From positions 1 through 6,426 of the forward strand of contig JAPPKI010000369.1 in the NCBI GenBank assembly GCA_028820035.1: a DNA stretch of 6,426 nt, read 5' to 3'. Every line of letters begins with the position of its first letter. The first letter of the stretch is position 1. Of this stretch, positions 1-6,242 are shown in pieces. The notes under the pieces were generated by a model. That model was not told the origin of the DNA and made no database searches. It worked only from the letters and a program-made list of their open reading frames with translations. Made by a program: the position numbers and the translations under genes. The stretch is from a bacterium (GTDB lineage Bacteria > Actinomycetota > Acidimicrobiia > Acidimicrobiales > Bin134).

Positions 1-76
1 CGCCAACGTGCTGTGGACGCTGCTGCTGGCCTGGGTGCTGTTCGGCGGCTCGATCTTCGCTGTACCCGACCTCTAG
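1..76 (+). CDS. C-terminal end of a membrane protein (partial)
   Basis: The reading frame that starts at position 2 is open from the window edge to a TAG stop at 74-76. It encodes 24 residues, roughly ANVLWTLLLAWVLFGGSIFA followed by VPDL. The segment is strongly hydrophobic with two Trp residues, which is what a last transmembrane helix and a short tail look like. Only this tail is visible, so the family cannot be named; many small integral membrane proteins end this way. The gene converges with the amidohydrolase gene, whose stop lies 20 bases further on. No convincing terminator separates them. Confidence 0.5.
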   Translation, partial: ANVLWTLLLAWVLFGGSIFAVPDL

Positions 77-96
77 CGGCGACCGTCAGCCGAGGG

Positions 97-1491
97 CTAC
101 AGGACGGGGAACTTGGCCTTGTCGGGCAGGCCGGAGCGGGCGGTGATGGCCTCGCCGGCGGCCTGGCAGCGGCTGTAGAAGGTGTCCTCGTCGATGGTGG
201 TCATGCGGCCGGCGTCGACGACCTTGACCCCGTCCACGAACACGGTGTGCACCCCCCGGCCGTCGGCCGACCACACCAGCTGGTTCATCACGTTCAGCAG
301 GGGCCGCCATTCGGGCCGGTCGGTGTCGTGCAGCACCACATCGGCCTTCTTGCCGGGCTCCAGCGAGCCGATCTGATCTTCCATCAGCATGGTGCGGGCC
401 CCGCCCAGGGTGGCCATCTCGTAGGCCTTCTCGGCCGGGAACATCTGGGGATCCATGCGGGCGTCCTTGAACAGGCCGGCCACCAGGTAGGTGGCCCGGT
501 GCATGTCGGCGTAGTTGGAGGCGTTGTTGCCGTCGATGCCGATGCTCACGTTGATGCCCCGCATCACCATCTCGGGGATCTTGCCGACCTGGGTGACGCC
601 GTAGCTGACCTTGAGCGCCGTGGTCGGGCAGTGCTCCACCGAGCAGCCGGCTGCGGCCATCACGTCGAGCTCGTTGTCGTCGACATGGACGCAGTGGGTC
701 ATGGCGGTGTCGGCGCCGAGCACGCCCAGCTCGCCCAGATGGATCATGGGGCGCTGCCCGAATTCGGCGATGAAGCCGTCGGGGTCGAGCTTGGCCGGGC
801 TCATGTGGAAGTTGAGGCCGACGCCGTGGTGGTCGGCGGCCTCCCGGGCGGCCCGCCACAGCGGGTCGGAGCAGGTGGTGTGGCCCACCACCATCGACCA
901 TGCCTCCAGCCGCCCCCCGGCCGTGCCCCGGTGCATGTCGATGGTGTCGTTGATGTTGGCGATGGCGGTGTCGGTGTCCTGGCGGTAGACGTCGGGCTCG
1001 GGGGGCAGGTCCCACACCCATTTGCCGATGCGGCCCCGGATGCCGGCTTCGACCAGGCCGTCCATCACCTCGTCGGTGAAGCGGATCGTGCCCGCCTCCA
1101 GGAAGGTGGTGGTGCCCGACTTGAGCATCTCCACCGCGGCCAGCTGGGCCGAGAGCCGCTCCTCGTCGGCGGTGTACACCGAGTAGAGGGGGCACAGCCA
1201 CATGAACACGTTCTCCTCGAAGGGCGTGTCGTCGGGGACGTAGCCCCGGGTGAGGGGCTCGCCGGTGATGTGGATGTGGGTGTTGACCAGGCCGGGGGTC
1301 ACCACGAACCGGTCGCCGCCCACGGTCTCAGCGGCGTCGTAGGCCGCCTCCAGGTCCGACGCCTTGCCCACGGCCACGATCTCGTTCCCCCGCACCGCCA
1401 CCGCGCCGTGCCGGATGATGTCCCGGGTCGGGTTCATGGTCACCACGTACCAGCCCTTGATCAACGTGTCGATGCGCTCCCGCTCGCCCAT
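97..1491 (-). CDS. Metal-dependent amidohydrolase (Atz/Trz, cytosine-deaminase-like)
   Basis: A 464-residue member of the amidohydrolase superfamily, the usual length for the Atz/Trz, SAH/MTA deaminase and guanine deaminase relatives. The N-terminal part (about 8-66) is the small beta domain. The TIM barrel then begins with PGLVNTHIHI, giving metal ligands H72 and H74. Further likely ligands are H229 (in NFHMSP), H266 (in MTHCVH) and D320 (in SIGIDGNNASN). A second conserved His occurs in VEHCPTT (H287). The C-terminal signature SLEPGKKADVVL lies at 376-387. The family hydrolyses C-N or C-Cl bonds, often on nitrogen heterocycles, in the cytoplasm. Oddly, the HxxE glutamate of deaminases is replaced by proline (P232). 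ATG 1491 is chosen because AGGAGA lies 5 nt upstream and the 40 codons before it overlap the preceding gene and resemble no family member. It is the last gene of the five-gene block, 29 nt after the methyltransferase. The substrate is unknown. Confidence 0.93.
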   Translation of the reverse strand: MGERERIDTLIKGWYVVTMNPTRDIIRHGAVAVRGNEIVAVGKASDLEAAYDAAETVGGDRFVVTPGLVNTHIHITGEPLTRGYVPDDTPFEENVFMWLCPLYSVYTADEERLSAQLAAVEMLKSGTTTFLEAGTIRFTDEVMDGLVEAGIRGRIGKWVWDLPPEPDVYRQDTDTAIANINDTIDMHRGTAGGRLEAWSMVVGHTTCSDPLWRAAREAADHHGVGLNFHMSPAKLDPDGFIAEFGQRPMIHLGELGVLGADTAMTHCVHVDDNELDVMAAAGCSVEHCPTTALKVSYGVTQVGKIPEMVMRGINVSIGIDGNNASNYADMHRATYLVAGLFKDARMDPQMFPAEKAYEMATLGGARTMLMEDQIGSLEPGKKADVVLHDTDRPEWRPLLNVMNQLVWSADGRGVHTVFVDGVKVVDAGRMTTIDEDTFYSRCQAAGEAITARSGLPDKAKFPVL

Positions 1492-1496
1492 ATCCG

Positions 1497-1502
1497 TCTC
1501 CT
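1497..1502 (-). promoter_or_regulatory. Ribosome binding site of the amidohydrolase
   Basis: The - strand reads AGGAGA followed by 5 nt and ATG. This site decides the start at 1491 in favour of the longer open frame reaching 1611. Confidence 0.7.
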
Positions 1503-1520
1503 GCCTGAGGTTGTCGCGGC

Positions 1521-2612
1521 TCAGTCTCGGGGCTTGGAGGCCACGTAGGCGAATTGGAACCCGATGGGCTCGATCAGGCGGATGGCTTCGAAGCCAGCGT
1601 CCCTGAGCCAAGCGGAGGCCGCGTCGGTGGTGACGCCGAAGCCGTTGACGGTGCTGGCCATCATGGTCATGCCCATCAGCACGGCGTGCGGGTTGGTCTT
1701 GTGGTTGGGACCGATGAAGTAGTCGGCCAGCACCACCCGCCCCTCGGGGCGCAGCGCTGCGTAGGCCCGCTCCACTAGATGCTGGGCACCGTCGGGGCCT
1801 TCAGTGCGGCAGACGTGGCCGAGAACCACGATGTCGTAGGCGCCGTCTTCTATCGGGATCGTGTGGAAGTCGCCGGGCCGGAACTCGCAGCGGTCGGCCA
1901 CGCCGTGCTCGGCCGTCTTGCGCCGCGCCACGTCGATCACGCCGTCGAGGTCGTTGACGGTGGCCCGGCCGTCGTCGCAGGACTGGAGCATGGCGATCGA
2001 CCATGGTGCCCCGCCCGCGCCGAGATCGAGGATCCGGGGGGCAGCCAGCGCGCTGTAGCGCATCTTGAAGTCGGCCCGGGTGGCGCAGCGCCACATGGTG
2101 GTGAACGTGCCCTCCACCAGCGGCACGTAGAAGGCGGCCGGATCGTCGTCGATGGGGGTGGCGGGCCGTCCCGAGCGCACGGTTCCGGCCAGACGGGTCC
2201 AGTTCTCGTGCGGGCCGGGCGCCACCGGTATCAGCCCCGCCATCGAGGCCGCTCCGTCCACAAGCAGGTAGCGGCGGGCGGCGTCGTTGAGCTTGAAGTG
2301 GTCCACCACCCGGTCAAGCAGGCCCAGGGCCACCACCGAGTCCAGCAGCGACTCCAGGTGCAGCGCCGGAATGTCGAGCCGCCCGGCCAGTTCGTCCGCC
2401 GTCATGCCGGCGTCCGGGGCCTCATCCAGCGCCTCGAACACTCCGAGCTCCAGCGCGGCCAGCAGCACGTGGTAGCGGCCCAATCCCTCGATCACCGCCC
2501 ACACCGGCGCGGCCGCGGGCGGCTTGAAGTCCGTGAACGGCCGCCCCACACGGGTCATCGTGTGGGTCTTCTTCAGCTCCGGATAGGGAGCGTCCCGAGA
2601 AGTCTCAGACAT
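1521..2612 (-). CDS. SAM-dependent methyltransferase with winged-helix dimerisation domain (O-methyltransferase type)
   Basis: A 363-residue protein with the two-domain layout of the CrtF/HIOMT-like methyltransferase family. An N-terminal winged-helix dimerisation domain covers about 36-120, with ALELGVFEAL and then ELAGRLDIPALHLESLLDSV, ending in a wing near FKLNDAARRYLL. A Rossmann-fold SAM domain follows: motif I is ILDLGAGGAP at 194-203, the acidic residues D221/D223 end strand 2, PGDFHTIPI is at 246-254, and LRPEGRVVLADYF is at 287-299. The family moves a methyl group from SAM to a hydroxyl on a small, often aromatic, molecule. The His usually found just before the E-G-P-E-like loop reads Arg here (R269, in HVCRTEGPDG). 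The start is uncertain: ATG 2612 has AGGGG only 3 nt away, while ATG 2558 (codon 19) has GAAGAAGA 8 nt upstream, and family similarity begins only after about residue 34. The gene sits 52 nt after the dehydrogenase. The substrate is unknown. Confidence 0.9.
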   Translation of the reverse strand: MSETSRDAPYPELKKTHTMTRVGRPFTDFKPPAAAPVWAVIEGLGRYHVLLAALELGVFEALDEAPDAGMTADELAGRLDIPALHLESLLDSVVALGLLDRVVDHFKLNDAARRYLLVDGAASMAGLIPVAPGPHENWTRLAGTVRSGRPATPIDDDPAAFYVPLVEGTFTTMWRCATRADFKMRYSALAAPRILDLGAGGAPWSIAMLQSCDDGRATVNDLDGVIDVARRKTAEHGVADRCEFRPGDFHTIPIEDGAYDIVVLGHVCRTEGPDGAQHLVERAYAALRPEGRVVLADYFIGPNHKTNPHAVLMGMTMMASTVNGFGVTTDAASAWLRDAGFEAIRLIEPIGFQFAYVASKPRD

Positions 2613-2664
2613 CAGCCCCTATGTTCGTCGCTTTTGATCGCCTGAGTCGAACTCGTCCGGTTGA

Positions 2665-3711
2665 TCAGGGGCGGAGGAGGATCTTTCCGAAGAAGTCGCT
2701 CTCCAGCATCTTCTGCTGGGCCGCGGCCGCCTCCGACAGCGGGAACTCCGAGTCGATCACCGCGGTGAACTCGCCCGAGCCGATCCCGTTGCAGAAGGTG
2801 TCCCACAGCGGTCCCATCTCGTGGGGGCGGTACGGGTCGGACCCCATGATCGTCAGCCCGTTGTGGAACAGGTGGCCCAGCGACCCGATGGTGGCGGTGT
2901 CCCCCGAGGCGTTGCCGCAGTTGACCAGCCGGCCCCCGATGGCCAGCGAGAACAGCGACTGAGTGAACAGGGCGGTTCCTACATGGTCGAACACCATGTC
3001 CACGCCCCGGCCGCCGGTCACTCCCATGGCCCAGCCGGTCACATCGGTGGTGCGGTTGTTGAGCACATGGTCGGCACCGATCTCGACAGCCTGCTCGCAC
3101 TTGGCGTCGGTCCCGGCGGTGGCCAGCACAGTGGCCCCGGCCTGCTTGGCCAACTGGATCCCGGCCACCGACACCCCCGATCCAGCCGCGTGGATCATCA
3201 CCGTCTCGCCCTCGGACAGACCGCCCGTGTAGAACAGGGCGTGGCCGGCGGTGAGCCACACCGTCGGGAACGTGGTCGCCTGCTCCAGCGATACGTGGTC
3301 TGGTACCCGGTAGCAGTGCGAGGCCGGCACCAGGCACTTGGTGGCATAGCCGCCGTCAAGGGTGCCGCCCAGAATGCCGAGCTCGCCGTACAGGTCGCCC
3401 ATGCCTGCGAGCTTCGAGTCGTCGGGCACGCCGGCCATGGACGGGTCGACCACCACCCGGTCGCCGGGCCGCCACTCGGTGACCGCCGCGCCCACGTCGG
3501 CCACCACCCCGGCAATGTCCATGCCGGCGATGTGGGGGTAGGTGAACCCCGGCATGTGGTACCAGCCGTTACGTTGCAGCAGGTCCAGCCGGTTCAGTGC
3601 GGTGGCGGCAACAACCAAAACCACGTCGCCGTCACCGGGCACCGGGTCGTCGACATCGGTGTACTCCAGCACCTCGGGTCCGCCCGAAGAGCGGTACAGC
3701 ATCGCCTTCAT
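2665..3711 (-). CDS. MDR-superfamily NAD(P)H dehydrogenase / quinone-oxidoreductase-like
   Basis: A 348-residue medium-chain dehydrogenase/reductase. The GroES-like half includes NRLDLLQRNG (40-49) and the PHIAGMDIAG motif (59-68). The nucleotide-binding Rossmann half has the glycine-rich turn HAAGSGVSVAG (174-184), followed by TAGTDAKCEQA, in which K204 sits where NADP(H)-preferring members often carry a basic residue. The catalytic zinc ligands of alcohol dehydrogenases are absent (no Cys near 40, and AGMDIAG in place of GHE). No cysteine lies between residues 1 and 125, so there is no structural zinc either. This points to the zinc-free quinone reductase or enoyl reductase group, which moves hydride to or from quinones, enones or alcohols. 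The start ATG 3711 is fixed by GAGGAG 7 nt upstream. It lies 34 nt after the aldo/keto reductase. The exact substrate cannot be told. Confidence 0.92.
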   Translation of the reverse strand: MKAMLYRSSGGPEVLEYTDVDDPVPGDGDVVLVVAATALNRLDLLQRNGWYHMPGFTYPHIAGMDIAGVVADVGAAVTEWRPGDRVVVDPSMAGVPDDSKLAGMGDLYGELGILGGTLDGGYATKCLVPASHCYRVPDHVSLEQATTFPTVWLTAGHALFYTGGLSEGETVMIHAAGSGVSVAGIQLAKQAGATVLATAGTDAKCEQAVEIGADHVLNNRTTDVTGWAMGVTGGRGVDMVFDHVGTALFTQSLFSLAIGGRLVNCGNASGDTATIGSLGHLFHNGLTIMGSDPYRPHEMGPLWDTFCNGIGSGEFTAVIDSEFPLSEAAAAQQKMLESDFFGKILLRP

Positions 3712-3718
3712 CGGTTCT

Positions 3719-3724
3719 CTCCTC
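3719..3724 (-). promoter_or_regulatory. Ribosome binding site of the MDR dehydrogenase
   Basis: GAGGAG on the - strand lies 7 nt before ATG 3711, inside the 34-nt gap after the aldo/keto reductase stop. It supports separate strong initiation of this gene within a shared transcript. Confidence 0.7.
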
Positions 3725-3745
3725 TCGAGCCGAGCCGGGACAGGC

Positions 3746-4768
3746 TCATCGAGGCCTGCGGCGGGCCGACGCAGCCAGCGCTGGCGGGGACCAGTCGGTG
3801 TCAGCCCGGTTGATGGTCACTCCGGGCGGGACCACCGCGTCGATGGCGTCCAGGGTGTCGTCGTCCAGGCGCAGGTCGCCGAGGGCCAGGAGTTCATCGA
3901 GCTGCTCCTCGGTGCGGGGCCCGATGATGGCCGCGGTGACCGCGGGATGCTCCAGCACCCAGGCCAGAGCCATGTGCATTACCGACACACCGGCCGCCGC
4001 CGCTATCGGCACCAGCCGCTCCACAGCATCGAACTTGGCCTGGTTACCGCCGTCGAAGTGGTCGGGGTTGGTAGCCCCCCGGCTGCCCGGCGGTGCCGGC
4101 TCGGCTCGGGTGTACTTGCCGGTGAGCCATCCCCCCGACAGGGGGCTCCAGGTGATGACCCCCATGCCGTAGCTGGCACAGATGCCAAGGACGTCTTGCT
4201 CGACGCCGCGGCACATGATCGAGTAGGGCGGCTGCTCGCAGTGGGGTCCGATCGCCCCTGATAGCTGGGCGGCCCAGTGGGCCTCCACGATCTCATGGGC
4301 CGGGAACGTCGACGTGCCCCAGGCCCTGATCTTGCCCGCTCGCACCAGATCGCTGAGCGCTTCGACCGTCTCGGAAATCGCCGTATCGGGGTCGGGGCGG
4401 TGCACCTGGTACAGATCGATGTAGTCGGTGCCGAGGCGCCGCAGGCTGTCCTCGACCGCGGTCATGATCCAGCGGCGGGAGTTGCCCCGGCGGTTGGGGT
4501 CCGTGTCGTCGCCCACCGGATGGTGGAACTTGGTGGCCAGCACGACCTCGTCGCGGCGGGCCGCCACCGCGGGACCGATGACCTCCTCGGTGGCCCCGTC
4601 GCCGTACATGTCGGCGGTGTCGACCAGGTTCACGCCAGCGTCGAGAGCCCGGTTGACGATGCGCCGGCACGCGTCGACGTCGGTGTTGCCCCAGGGGCCG
4701 AGCACCATGGTGCCGAGCGCAAGAGGGTTCACCCGGACACCGCTGCGTCCGATGGTGCGGAACTCCAT
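3746..4768 (-). CDS. Aldo/keto reductase
   Basis: A 340-residue cytoplasmic NADPH-dependent oxidoreductase with the (beta/alpha)8 barrel of the AKR superfamily, of normal length. It opens with the typical RTIGRSGVRVNPLALGTM. The whole catalytic tetrad can be placed: D50 and Y55 in VDTADMYGDG, K80 in LATKFHH, and H123 in YQVHRPD. Further family signatures are RRLGTDYIDLYQVH (110-123), GKIRAWGTSTF (145-155), WSPLSGGWLTGKY (207-219) and the cofactor-phosphate region IIGPRTEEQL (281-290). It should reduce an aldehyde or ketone to the alcohol, or act in reverse. The tail ends in RRRPR, a basic extension beyond the conserved core. No good Shine-Dalgarno is visible before ATG 4768; the sequence there is a GC-rich ACACCGGCGGCC. 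The gene lies 71 nt after the VOC gene, the largest gap in the block, so a weak internal promoter is possible although none stands out. Confidence 0.94.
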   Translation of the reverse strand: MEFRTIGRSGVRVNPLALGTMVLGPWGNTDVDACRRIVNRALDAGVNLVDTADMYGDGATEEVIGPAVAARRDEVVLATKFHHPVGDDTDPNRRGNSRRWIMTAVEDSLRRLGTDYIDLYQVHRPDPDTAISETVEALSDLVRAGKIRAWGTSTFPAHEIVEAHWAAQLSGAIGPHCEQPPYSIMCRGVEQDVLGICASYGMGVITWSPLSGGWLTGKYTRAEPAPPGSRGATNPDHFDGGNQAKFDAVERLVPIAAAAGVSVMHMALAWVLEHPAVTAAIIGPRTEEQLDELLALGDLRLDDDTLDAIDAVVPPGVTINRADTDWSPPALAASARRRPR

Positions 4769-4839
4769 GGCCGCCGGTGTCGCTTCGTCGCCGGGCTTGC
4801 TCGCGCCCGACCTCGACGAGTGCTGCGGTCAGCGGTGCG

Positions 4840-5208
4840 TCAGCCGTGGCCCTCGTCGGGGGTGGCGCCCCACTCGATTACCTGAAGCATGTTGCCGTCG
4901 GGATCGGCAACCGTGCCGATTAGCCCGAAGGGCATCTGCTCGACCTCGCGCACCCACGTCGCGCCGTGGGAGTTGAGATGGGCCTCCAGCCCTCGGCAGT
5001 CGCCCACGTCGAGGTTGAGGATGATGCGATGCCCGTTCTCGTTGGGTCCCGACACCTCGCTGTGCTCCTCGATAAAGAGCTGGATCCCGCCGAACACGAA
5101 CGCTCCCATCTCATTCTCGTCGGGTGAGAAACAGGCCCGGTACCAGTCCTTCATGGCGTCGACCTGTGACGATCCCACGAGAATGCTGCCCAGATTGGGT
5201 GCTGACAT
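4840..5208 (-). CDS. Small VOC (glyoxalase/bleomycin-resistance-like) protein, metal ligands missing
   Basis: A 122-residue single-unit VOC-fold protein with two beta-alpha-beta-beta-beta modules. Module 1 covers about 5-50, with VDAMKDWYRACF helix and GGIQLFIEE strand. Module 2 covers about 60-113 and ends in the family signature ADPDGNMLQVIEW (101-113). At positions where metal-dependent VOC enzymes have His or Glu, this one has a hydrophobic residue (near I9/L10), R61 and Q109, so a catalytic metal site looks absent. Such members often bind small ligands or serve as resistance or accessory proteins. ATG 5208 is chosen because a perfect AGGAGG lies 6 nt upstream; a longer open frame back to 5322 adds 38 residues of arginine-rich sequence with no family likeness. 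It is the first gene of the five-gene - strand block and diverges from another VOC gene. Its function here is not known. Confidence 0.88.
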   Translation of the reverse strand: MSAPNLGSILVGSSQVDAMKDWYRACFSPDENEMGAFVFGGIQLFIEEHSEVSGPNENGHRIILNLDVGDCRGLEAHLNSHGATWVREVEQMPFGLIGTVADPDGNMLQVIEWGATPDEGHG

Positions 5209-5214
5209 TGGATT

Positions 5215-5220
5215 CCTCCT
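5215..5220 (-). promoter_or_regulatory. Ribosome binding site of the first VOC gene in the block
   Basis: A perfect AGGAGG on the - strand, 6 nt before ATG 5208. It is the strongest ribosome binding site in the window and decides the start against the longer frame reaching 5322. Confidence 0.8.
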
Positions 5221-5242
5221 GAAGTCACGAACTGCTGGCCGG

Positions 5243-5272
5243 ACGGTACGCCCAGCGAGAGAGCCGGACCAA
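5243..5272 (-). promoter_or_regulatory. Candidate promoter of the five-gene block
   Basis: On the - strand TTGGTC (5272-5267) is followed after 18 nt by TACCGT (5248-5243). Each box matches three of six consensus positions for the main sigma factor, with a usual spacing. This would place transcription start near 5236, giving a leader of some 25-30 nt that includes AGGAGG. In such GC-rich DNA a match of this quality can arise by chance. Confidence 0.25.
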
Positions 5273-5277
5273 GTCCG
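5265..5277. repeat. Short palindrome, possible operator
   Basis: CGGAC CAA GTCCG is an inverted repeat with 5-base arms and a 3-base centre. It overlaps the candidate -35 box of the - strand promoter, which is where a repressor would bind. The arms are short, so chance is a real alternative. Confidence 0.25.
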
Positions 5278-5322
5278 CCCGGCGAGGTTCCAGCCGAAGT
5301 TCAGGGGTAGTGTCGCCGCCAC

Positions 5323-5328
5323 AGGGGG
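5323..5328 (+). promoter_or_regulatory. Ribosome binding site of the + strand VOC gene
   Basis: AGGGGG lies 5 nt before ATG 5334. It favours this start over an in-frame GTG at 5310, which has only AGGGG with 4 nt spacing (5303-5307 area) and adds eight residues. Confidence 0.55.
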
Positions 5329-5333
5329 TTGAC

Positions 5334-5825
5334 ATGACTGACACCGCTTCGCCTCCCGCCACGGTGCCCGCGGACAAGCCGCCGCCGTCGCTGCTCACCC
5401 ACATTGCGCTGCCGGTGCGCAGCCTCGACGACACCCTCGCGTTCTACGAGAAGTTCACCACCCTGGTGAAGATCTCGGAGCGCCACGACGACGAGACCAA
5501 GATGCGAACCGCGTGGCTGGCCAACCAGCGCGACATCACCACCCCGGGGGCGGCCCGCTTCGTGATCGTGCTCATGGAGGGCGCCCTGCCCAAGCAGATC
5601 ACCGGCGACATCGTCGAGGAGTACGGCTTCCTCACCTCCATTGCCCACCTCGGCATCTCGCTGGACACTCGGGACGAGGTGGACGAGGTCGCCCGCCTGG
5701 CCGCCGAGGACGGCTGCCTCGTGCTCGGACCGATGTACCGCAACCCCGATGTGGGCTACATCTGCCTGATCAAGGATCCCGACGGCAACAACGTCGAGTT
5801 CTCGGTGGAGCAGGTCCTGGGCTGA
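5334..5825 (+). CDS. VOC / glyoxalase-like protein with candidate full metal site
   Basis: A 163-residue VOC-superfamily protein. A Pro/Ala-rich N-terminal stretch of about 20 residues precedes module 1 (THIALPVRSLDDTLAFYEKF, 22-41, ending in RFVIVLMEG). Module 2 runs from IAHLGISLDTRDEVDEVARL to the signature KDPDGNNVEFSV (147-158). Candidate metal ligands are H23, E82, H105 and E155. Their order (H, E, H, E) and spacing resemble those of glyoxalase I (H5, E56, H74, E122 in E. coli), so this one, unlike its two neighbours, could be a metal-dependent isomerase, dioxygenase or lyase. About 25 extra residues lie between the modules (83-102). It is divergent from the five-gene block and may share its control. 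It ends 16 nt from the stop of the oppositely read VOC gene. The substrate is unknown. Confidence 0.9.
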   Translation: MTDTASPPATVPADKPPPSLLTHIALPVRSLDDTLAFYEKFTTLVKISERHDDETKMRTAWLANQRDITTPGAARFVIVLMEGALPKQITGDIVEEYGFLTSIAHLGISLDTRDEVDEVARLAAEDGCLVLGPMYRNPDVGYICLIKDPDGNNVEFSVEQVLG

Positions 5826-5841
5826 CCTGCCTCGCGGTCAA

Positions 5842-6234
5842 TCAGGCGTTCTTCTCGGAGGCCGATCCGGGCACGTAGGTGCCCTTGTTGCGCCACAGCA
5901 CCACCTCGGCGCCCCACGGGTCGCGGAAAGCGGCGTGGCGGGCGTCGAATTCCTCCCAGTAGTACTCGTCCCACATCTTGGTGGCGCCCATCTCAATGGC
6001 GGCGGCGAGCTTGGCCGGCGGGTCGTCGACCATGACGTATATGCGGGGCACGGGCCCGGTCACCGGCTCGGTCTCCAGGTGGATCCCGAGGTTGGGCTTG
6101 ACCCCAGGCAGCACCTCGTGGAACTCGCCGGCTGGGCGCCGCTTGTACTTCCAGTCGAACAGCTTCTCGTAGAACTGCGAGGTCGCCTCCGGGTCGGGGG
6201 TGGGCAGGTCCACGAAGATGAGAGGGTTAACCAT
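5842..6234 (-). CDS. VOC-family protein, apparently without metal ligands
   Basis: A 130-residue VOC-fold protein. Module 1 opens with IFVDLPTPDPEATSQFYEKL (6-25) and the FDWKYK strand. Module 2 starts at RIYVMVDDPPAKLAAAIEMG (64-83) and ends in AAFRDPWGAEVVLW (101-114). By alignment with the + strand VOC gene, the expected ligands are replaced by F7, R64 and V112, although acidic D9 and E110 lie close by. This pattern (DPWGA with a following Trp) is common among small actinobacterial VOC proteins of unknown role, where the fold often binds ligand without chemistry. ATG 6234 is supported by AAGGAG 8 nt upstream. The gene follows the truncated - strand gene by 40 nt, so it may be its operon partner rather than part of the five-gene block, from which the + strand gene separates it. 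Confidence 0.9.
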   Translation of the reverse strand: MVNPLIFVDLPTPDPEATSQFYEKLFDWKYKRRPAGEFHEVLPGVKPNLGIHLETEPVTGPVPRIYVMVDDPPAKLAAAIEMGATKMWDEYYWEEFDARHAAFRDPWGAEVVLWRNKGTYVPGSASEKNA

Positions 6235-6242
6235 GCCGGTCG

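Larger units (their letters stand above)
5209..5333. promoter_or_regulatory. Divergent intergenic region between two VOC genes
   Basis: These 125 bases separate two divergently read VOC genes and must hold the promoters of the five-gene - strand block and of the + strand gene. For the + direction only a loose TAGTGT (5308-5313) with no clear -35 box is visible. CCGGAC occurs twice, at 5239-5244 and 5264-5269, and the second copy runs into a short palindrome. No regulator gene is present nearby. Confidence 0.5.

Noticed and set aside
77..96. CGGC...GCCG inverted repeat between the convergent membrane-protein and amidohydrolase stops.
   Set aside because: The arms are four bases and there is no T run; chance in GC-rich DNA explains it.
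13..1548. A 511-codon open frame on the + strand, fully opposite the amidohydrolase gene.
   Set aside because: Its translation is a Val/Gly/His/Ala-rich shadow with no domain, no ribosome binding site and no family likeness. Long antisense frames are common in DNA this GC-rich, and the - strand frame has clear catalytic motifs.
2612..3337. A 241-codon - strand frame overlapping the MDR dehydrogenase in another frame.
   Set aside because: Arg/Gly/Asp-rich translation with no recognisable motif; the dehydrogenase frame carries the GroES and Rossmann signatures.
1779..3813. Long + strand frames at 1779-2645 and 2821-3813, opposite the methyltransferase and the MDR dehydrogenase.
   Set aside because: They have the same His/Gly/Val/Arg-rich composition as other antisense shadows and lie over well-supported genes on the other strand.
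5209..5322. N-terminal extension of the first VOC gene back to 5322.
   Set aside because: The 38 added residues are Arg-rich and unlike any VOC start, while ATG 5208 has a perfect AGGAGG at 6 nt.
5823..5840. TGACC...GGTCA inverted repeat between the convergent stops of the second and third VOC genes, a possible terminator.
   Set aside because: The stem is only 5 bp with an 8-nt loop and no T run on either side, so it is too weak to call.
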